NCBI GenBank assembly: GCA_029865285.1
Contig: JAOUHE010000062.1
Span: 1-9,137, forward strand
Length of the DNA: 9,137 bases
Reading direction: 5' to 3'
From: Chloroflexota bacterium
GTDB taxonomy: Bacteria; Chloroflexota; Limnocylindria; QHBO01
The notes beneath the pieces were generated by a model that worked only from the letters and a program-made list of their open reading frames with translations, ran no database searches and was not told where the DNA came from. This document shows, piece after piece, positions 6,165 through 9,137 of the stretch. Numbering within the stretch: the stretch's first letter is position 1; each line of letters opens with the position of its first letter. The position numbers were made by a program, and so were the translations under genes.

Positions 6165-6656
6165 ATGGACTGGCAACCCTGGCTCCACTTCGCCCACATC
6201 CTGGGCGGCTTCACCTTTGTCCTGGCCCACGGGGTCTCTATCTTCGCTACGCTCAAGTTGCGCGGCGAGCGCGACACGGTGCGGATCACCGCCCTGCTTG
6301 ACCTGTCGAGGTACGCCCTGCCGGCCTCGGACGTCGCGATCCTGGTGCTGCTCGTCTCGGGGATCGCAGCAGGCTTCGTTGGCGACTACTGGGGTCAGCT
6401 CTGGATCTGGGTCTCAATCGGCGTGCTGGTCTTCATGTTCGGTTACATGAGCGTGCGTGGGGTGAAGCACAACGATGCGCTGCGTCACGCGGTCGGCAGC
6501 ATCGGCTTCTACGACAAGAAGGGAACGCCTGAGCCGGAGCCGGACCCGGCCGCGCTCGCCCGGCTGCTCGACTCGGCTCGCGCGATGGAACTCGCGACGG
6601 TCGGTGGCATCGGCCTGGTGGTCATCCTCTACCTGATGGCCTTCAAGCCGTTCTAG
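6165..6656 (+). CDS. DUF2269-like integral membrane protein
   Basis: The 163-residue protein has four predicted helices, at about 8-29, 55-73, 78-97 and 143-161. Its N-terminus, WLHFAHILGGFTFVLAHGVSIFATLKLRGE, with H8, H11 and H22, is typical of the DUF2269/CopD-like group of small membrane proteins, where a helix-1 His precedes a Gly-rich stretch. Between helices 3 and 4 there is a soluble segment with a Glu/Pro-rich part (TPEPEPDP, about 121-128). No function is established. It follows the DUF6220-like gene at 19 bases and ends 16 bases from the convergent SRPBCC gene, with no clear terminator hairpin between them. The family assignment is from pattern recognition and moderately sure. Confidence 0.65.
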   Translation: MDWQPWLHFAHILGGFTFVLAHGVSIFATLKLRGERDTVRITALLDLSRYALPASDVAILVLLVSGIAAGFVGDYWGQLWIWVSIGVLVFMFGYMSVRGVKHNDALRHAVGSIGFYDKKGTPEPEPDPAALARLLDSARAMELATVGGIGLVVILYLMAFKPF

Positions 6657-6672
6657 GGGTCAAGGCCGGCCG

Positions 6673-7110
6673 CTACATTGACGCCCCAACCGCCTCGCCG
6701 GTCTCCAGCAGCTCCTTCATCCCGCCCAGGATCGTCTCCCAGCCACCGCTTGTGTAGTCCATCGTCGCCGGTCCTCGGCCGATGTGGACGCAGGTGAGCC
6801 GGCAGCGGTCGCCCAGGCGGGTGATCTCCCACTCCACGCGCGACGGCGCCTCGGCCGCCGCCTCCGCCTCGTGCACAACGTGGAACGTGTGGACCAGTCG
6901 CCGCGGCGGGTCGATCTCGAGGATCTCGCCCTCGAGGTAGACCTCGCCGTCGGGAGACTGGCTCACCCAGCGCGAGCCGACCGTCCAGTCGGAGATGCTG
7001 AGCGCGCCGTACCAGTACTGCTGCGTGTCGGACGGATCGGTCAGGGCCTGCCACAGGCGCTCGGGGGTGGTCGCTATCTCGATTTCGTAGACGTTGTCCG
7101 GTGCGGTCAT
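6673..7110 (-). CDS. SRPBCC / AHSA1-type START-like domain protein
   Basis: The 145-residue cytosolic protein has the AHSA1-like arrangement. The N-terminal strand and helix read VYEIEIATTPERLWQALTDPSDTQQYWYG, then SDWTVGSRWVSQSPDGEVYLEGEILEIDPPRRLVHTF, then the strand VEWEITRLGDRCRLTCVH, and a long C-terminal helix SGGWETILGGMKELLETGEAV. Such proteins enclose a hydrophobic ligand cavity; the ligand is unknown. Its ATG overlaps the stop of the ArsR gene by four bases (ATGA), with GGAGG (minus strand, 7119-7115) four bases upstream inside arsR. The ArsR + AHSA1 pair is a recurring bacterial operon in which the repressor controls its own partner. Two thirds of the gene is also open as a much longer antisense-region frame, which is not a real protein. 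Confidence 0.9.
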   Translation of the reverse strand: MTAPDNVYEIEIATTPERLWQALTDPSDTQQYWYGALSISDWTVGSRWVSQSPDGEVYLEGEILEIDPPRRLVHTFHVVHEAEAAAEAPSRVEWEITRLGDRCRLTCVHIGRGPATMDYTSGGWETILGGMKELLETGEAVGASM

Positions 7111-7418
7111 GGTGCCTCCAGCCGTGTCTTGAGGTCGGCCATCCGGCCGACCAGCGGCTCCGCGAAGCGACTGATCCATCGGTCGTGGATGAGCCGGATC
7201 GGAACCGGGTTCAGGTAGTGGAGCTTCCGTCGCCCATCCCGATGGGTCGTGACCAGTCCGGCGGCAGCCAGCACGCGCAGGTGCTTCATGACGCCGAAGC
7301 GGGTCATCCCCGGCAGCGCCTCCTCCAGTTCGGAGAGTGCCTGTCCGTCGCGCATCCGAAGCGAGTCGAGCAGGGCACGCCGGCTGGGATCGGCCAGGGC
7401 GCGAAAGACCTCCTCCAT
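7107..7418 (-). CDS. ArsR-family transcriptional repressor
   Basis: The 103-residue winged-helix protein reads MEEVFRALADPSRRALLDSL at the N-terminus, the standard ArsR opening. The helix-turn-helix is at about 27-58 (ALSELEEALPGMTRFGVMKHLRVLAAAGLV) and the wing is THRDGRRKLHYLNP. No cysteine is present, so it lacks the ELCVCDL-type arsenic/metal site and is unlikely to be a classical metal sensor. The start ATG 7418 is chosen because a consensus -10 lies seven bases upstream. A GTG at 7448 gives a longer frame, but it would sit in the operator and before the -10. It is coupled to the SRPBCC gene and probably represses this operon through the inverted repeat at 7433-7448. The SRPBCC partner may bind the signal ligand; that is inference. 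Confidence 0.92.
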   Translation of the reverse strand: MEEVFRALADPSRRALLDSLRMRDGQALSELEEALPGMTRFGVMKHLRVLAAAGLVTTHRDGRRKLHYLNPVPIRLIHDRWISRFAEPLVGRMADLKTRLEAP

Positions 7419-7425
7419 GCCGGAA

Positions 7426-7455
7426 ACTATATGTGACCTCGCGGTCACGTGTCAA
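7426..7455 (-). promoter_or_regulatory. near-consensus promoter of the arsR-SRPBCC operon
   Basis: On the minus strand: -35 TTGACA (7455-7450), an 18-base spacer, -10 TATAGT (7431-7426), seven bases, then ATG 7418. This is the best promoter in the window. With no room for a Shine-Dalgarno, the transcript is expected to be leaderless. Confidence 0.8.
7433..7448. promoter_or_regulatory. perfect inverted repeat, likely ArsR operator
   Basis: GTGACC-TCGC-GGTCAC has six-base arms without mismatch and lies entirely in the spacer between the -35 and -10 of the arsR promoter. A dimeric repressor bound here would directly block RNA polymerase. The neighbouring ArsR protein is the natural candidate. 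Confidence 0.7.
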
Positions 7456-7484
7456 CCCCCGAACCTCAAGCGCCGCGTACCCGG

Positions 7485-7490
7485 TAGCAT
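7485..7490 (+). promoter_or_regulatory. possible -10 of the UBP-finger gene
   Basis: TAGCAT is six bases before ATG 7497. No -35 is evident and no Shine-Dalgarno at usable distance, since GAGGG is only one base from the ATG. This is consistent with a leaderless start. Confidence 0.4.
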
Positions 7491-7496
7491 GAGGGC

Positions 7497-7766
7497 ATGA
7501 GCCCGAAACCGATCTGCCACCACCTCGACGGCGTGACGCCCGTCCCCGCCACCGGACGCGGGTGCGAGGAATGCCTGGCCACCGGCGGCACCTGGGTCCA
7601 CCTTCGTCGCTGCCTGCACTGTGGCCATGTCGGCTGCTGTGACAACTCGCCCGGACGCCATGCCTCGGGCCACTTCCCGCAAACCGGGCACCCGGTGATC
7701 CAGTCGTTCGAGCCGAACGAGGATTGGCGCTGGTGCTTCGTCGACGAGGTCTTCCTGGAGGGCTGA
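7497..7766 (+). CDS. UBP-type zinc-finger protein
   Basis: The 89-residue protein is essentially one UBP-type (ZnF-UBP) zinc finger. Visible potential ligands in order: C7, H8 or H9, C23-x2-C26, C39-x2-C42, C47/C48, H55, H59 and H65. The pattern CxECLATGGTWVHLRRCLHCGHVGCCDNSPGRHASGHFPQTGHPVIQ is typical. In eukaryotes this domain binds the free C-terminus of ubiquitin. Stand-alone copies occur in many bacteria, mostly of unknown role. A C-terminal tail EDWRWCFVDEVFLEG completes the fold. It diverges from arsR across 78 bases and is followed by a lipoprotein gene after four bases, indicating one transcription unit. The domain call is strong; the partner is unknown. Confidence 0.93.
   Translation: MSPKPICHHLDGVTPVPATGRGCEECLATGGTWVHLRRCLHCGHVGCCDNSPGRHASGHFPQTGHPVIQSFEPNEDWRWCFVDEVFLEG
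7757..7762 (+). promoter_or_regulatory. Shine-Dalgarno of the lipoprotein gene
   Basis: GGAGGG lies inside the last codons of the UBP-finger gene, eight bases before ATG 7771, and supports co-translation from a shared mRNA. Confidence 0.65.
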
Positions 7767-7770
7767 ACCG

Positions 7771-8268
7771 ATGAGGCGCCGAGCCGTGGTCACCTTGCTG
7801 GCCGTCACGCTGGTGGCCTGTGCCGCGCCAGTCGTCTCGCCCTCGGAGAGTCCCTCGTCGTCGGCGGCCGCGCACAGCCACGACTCGCCGGTCGCTGCGG
7901 TGAAGGCCGACCTGACCGATATCTTCGGGATGACCTTCTCCCCCGCCGGCCCGCACCACGAGATCGGCCGTGCCCCCAACGGCGTGGAGCTCGACCTGGT
8001 CGGGGTGCCGGTCGAGGAGATCGTGCTCAGCCTGCCGACCGCTGACCGCGTCGGCGCAATCGCCGCGGGCCGCGGCTACGTGCCGTACCTGGCTGAGCTG
8101 CTCGGCGGGCCGACATCGGCCTGGGACTGGGTGAGGGACCAGCTGGAATGTCGAGCAGACACCGCCGCGACCTGTGGGCAGCGACTGGCTCGCGCTCACC
8201 TGGCCGCCCGCTTCACCGCCGACGGCGGGGAGGACTATGTCGTGCTGGTGGTCACCGTCGAGCCCTGA
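7771..8268 (+). CDS. small predicted lipoprotein of unknown function
   Basis: The 165-residue protein begins with MRRRAVVTLLAVTLVAC: a basic n-region, a hydrophobic core and a lipobox L14-V-A-C17. It should be cleaved before C17 and lipid-anchored on the outer face of the membrane. Residues about 20-40 form a Ser/Ala/Pro-rich linker with HSHDS. The remaining folded part (about 42-165) contains DIFGMTF, GPHHEIGRAPNGVELDLVGVPVEEIVLSLP, a helix near GYVPYLAELLGG, and a C-terminal strand EDYVVLVVTVEP; two cysteines (in LECRADTAATCGQ) could form a disulfide. I do not recognise a named family. It sits four bases after the UBP-finger gene, but location outside the membrane makes direct partnership uncertain. 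Confidence 0.8.
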   Translation: MRRRAVVTLLAVTLVACAAPVVSPSESPSSSAAAHSHDSPVAAVKADLTDIFGMTFSPAGPHHEIGRAPNGVELDLVGVPVEEIVLSLPTADRVGAIAAGRGYVPYLAELLGGPTSAWDWVRDQLECRADTAATCGQRLARAHLAARFTADGGEDYVVLVVTVEP

Positions 8269-8306
8269 GCGGGGCCTTCCCAAGCGTGGCCAGCACCGAG
8301 GTGTGG

Positions 8307-8312
8307 CAGACT
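8307..8312 (+). promoter_or_regulatory. possible -10 of the DUF2520-panC unit
   Basis: CAGACT ends seven bases before ATG 8320, the same spacing as the ArsR and Fur genes. There is no Shine-Dalgarno and no clear -35. The first base departs from TANNNT, so this is weaker than the others. Confidence 0.35.
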
Positions 8313-8319
8313 CCCGCGC

Positions 8320-8994
8320 ATGATCAGTTCGGTGCGCGTGGTCGGCACGGGACGGGCGGGCGGGGCCATCGCGGCCCGCCTGCGAGAGCGCGGACTCGGC
8401 GTGACCGCGGGACGTGACGCGCTGGCCGATGCCGACCTGGTGCTGCTTGCCGTCCCGGATGCGTCGATCGCGGACGTGGCGGCGCGCGTCTCGGTCGGTC
8501 CGTGGGTTGCCCATGTATCAGGAGCAACCTCGCTGACCGCACTCGATCCGCACGAACGCCGCTTCAGCGTGCATCCGCTCCAGACGCTGACCGCGGGGCG
8601 CGGCCCCGAACAGCTCGACGGCGCCTGGGCCGCCGTGACCGCGGAGACCGAAGAGGCCGCTGCCGTCGCCAACTGGCTGGCCGAGACGCTGGGCCTGCGC
8701 CCGTTTCCCCTGGCCGATGCCGACAAGCCGCTCTACCACGCCGGTGCCGCGATGGCGAGCAACTTCCTGGTGACGCTCTACCGTGCCGCCGCCCGGCTGC
8801 TGGCGGAGACCGACGCGCCCCCCGAGGCGCTCGTGCCGCTCATGTTGCGGACCATCGAGAACGGCTTTGTGCTGACCGGACCGATCGCACGGGGCGACTG
8901 GAGCACCGTCGAAGCGCACCTGAACGCGCTTGGGGAGCGCGCCCCGGACCTGGTGCCGCTCTACCGGGCGCTGGCCGAGGCGACGCGCCGATGA
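8320..8994 (+). CDS. Rossmann-fold / DUF2520 dehydrogenase-like protein
   Basis: The 224-residue protein has an N-terminal NAD(P)-binding Rossmann fold, VRVVGTGRAGGAIAARL (GxGxxG at 9-14), ADLVLLAVPDASIADVA (39-54) and WVAHVSGAT. SVHPLQT (84-90) leads to the DUF2520 helical domain, DKPLYHAGAAMASNFLVTLY (K136, H140, N148) and LTGPIARGDWSTVEAHL. The fold resembles 6-phosphogluconate or ketopantoate reductase-like dehydrogenases, with a Lys and Asn where those enzymes often have catalytic or substrate residues. The substrate is unknown. Its TGA overlaps the panC ATG by four bases, so it is translationally coupled to pantothenate synthesis and might act as a ketopantoate reductase (PanE role). 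This is a context-based inference. Confidence 0.85.
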   Translation: MISSVRVVGTGRAGGAIAARLRERGLGVTAGRDALADADLVLLAVPDASIADVAARVSVGPWVAHVSGATSLTALDPHERRFSVHPLQTLTAGRGPEQLDGAWAAVTAETEEAAAVANWLAETLGLRPFPLADADKPLYHAGAAMASNFLVTLYRAAARLLAETDAPPEALVPLMLRTIENGFVLTGPIARGDWSTVEAHLNALGERAPDLVPLYRALAEATRR

Positions 8995-9137
8995 GGATCG
9001 CGCGGACCGCTGCGGAGGTGCACGACGCGCTCGCCGAGGCTCACTCGAGAGCAGCAACGATCGGGCTGGTGCCCACCATGGGCGCGCTGCACGCGGGGCA
9101 CGTCTCCCTGCTGAACGCCGCGCGCGAGACCTGCGAC
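8991..9137 (+). CDS. panC: pantothenate synthetase, 5' part
   Basis: The first 49 residues are present and the frame runs off the window. VPTMGALHAGHVSLLNAAR (27-45) carries the PanC nucleotide-binding signature: the TMGALHxGH motif with M30 and both His. PanC condenses pantoate with beta-alanine, using ATP, in the last step of vitamin B5 synthesis in the cytosol. It starts at ATG 8991, overlapping the DUF2520 gene stop (ATGA). Only a weak Shine-Dalgarno is visible (GAGG at 8977-8980), so translation probably depends on coupling. Confidence 0.95.
   Translation, partial: MRIARTAAEVHDALAEAHSRAATIGLVPTMGALHAGHVSLLNAARETCD

Noticed and set aside
6664..6671. GGCCGGCC palindrome between convergent genes as a terminator
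   Set aside because: It has no loop and no T-tract; it is an expected palindrome in GC-rich DNA. No convincing intrinsic terminator was found at any of the convergent junctions (485-506, 3447-3460, 6656-6673).
7419..7448. GTG start for ArsR, ten codons earlier
   Set aside because: It lies within the inverted repeat and upstream of the -10, so it would not be in the mRNA.
6673..8514. 613-codon minus-strand frame spanning three genes
   Set aside because: Only its last 145 codons (the SRPBCC gene, from ATG 7110) are real; the rest runs antisense or out of frame across arsR, the UBP-finger, lipoprotein and DUF2520 genes, with low-complexity translation.

Overview
This is a GC-rich, gene-dense bacterial chromosomal segment. 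I see no mobile element, tRNA, rRNA or CRISPR array. Several genes have a -10-like hexamer (TANNNT type) 6 to 9 bases before the ATG and no Shine-Dalgarno sequence, which is the leaderless arrangement common in Actinomycetota, Deinococcota and some Chloroflexota. With the high GC, the Nur-type operator and the protein families present (DUF427, DUF6220, DUF2269, UBP zinc finger, DUF2520 next to panC), this suggests an actinobacterial or Chloroflexota (Limnocylindria-like) genome. The phylum cannot be settled from this window alone.

Layout. 1-485 (+): 3' part of a DUF427 gene. 2349-506 (-): a two-gene operon, a stand-alone PPOX/FMN-binding split-barrel protein followed by a protein that fuses a PPOX-like domain to a UbiA/MenA-type prenyltransferase. 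2452-3447 (+): a CorA-type divalent cation channel, divergent from that operon. 4841-3460 (-): a Fur-family regulator translationally coupled to an arginase/agmatinase-superfamily ureohydrolase. 4892-5677 (+): a NiCoT-type nickel/cobalt transporter with a His-rich loop, divergent from the regulator. The shared 50-base gap holds the inverted repeat ATGCAA-CCTA-TTGCAA, close to the Nur (nickel-responsive Fur) box. 5762-6656 (+): two small four-helix membrane proteins (DUF6220, DUF2269). 7418-6673 (-): an ArsR-type repressor coupled to an AHSA1/SRPBCC protein, under a near-consensus promoter with a perfect inverted repeat in its spacer. 7497-8268 (+): a UBP-type zinc-finger protein and a small lipoprotein. 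8320-9137 (+): a Rossmann/DUF2520 dehydrogenase-like protein coupled to panC, which runs off the window.

The most interesting unit is 3460-5677. A likely nickel-sensing Fur homologue, a nickel/cobalt importer and a ureohydrolase appear to share one operator. This raises the possibility that the ureohydrolase is a nickel enzyme (compare the Ni-dependent guanidine hydrolases of this superfamily) rather than a Mn arginase or agmatinase. It also has Asp where the family's first metal-ligand His (GGDHS) should be. Second in interest is the PPOX-UbiA fusion encoded beside a second PPOX protein. No gene-free stretch exceeds about 105 bases.
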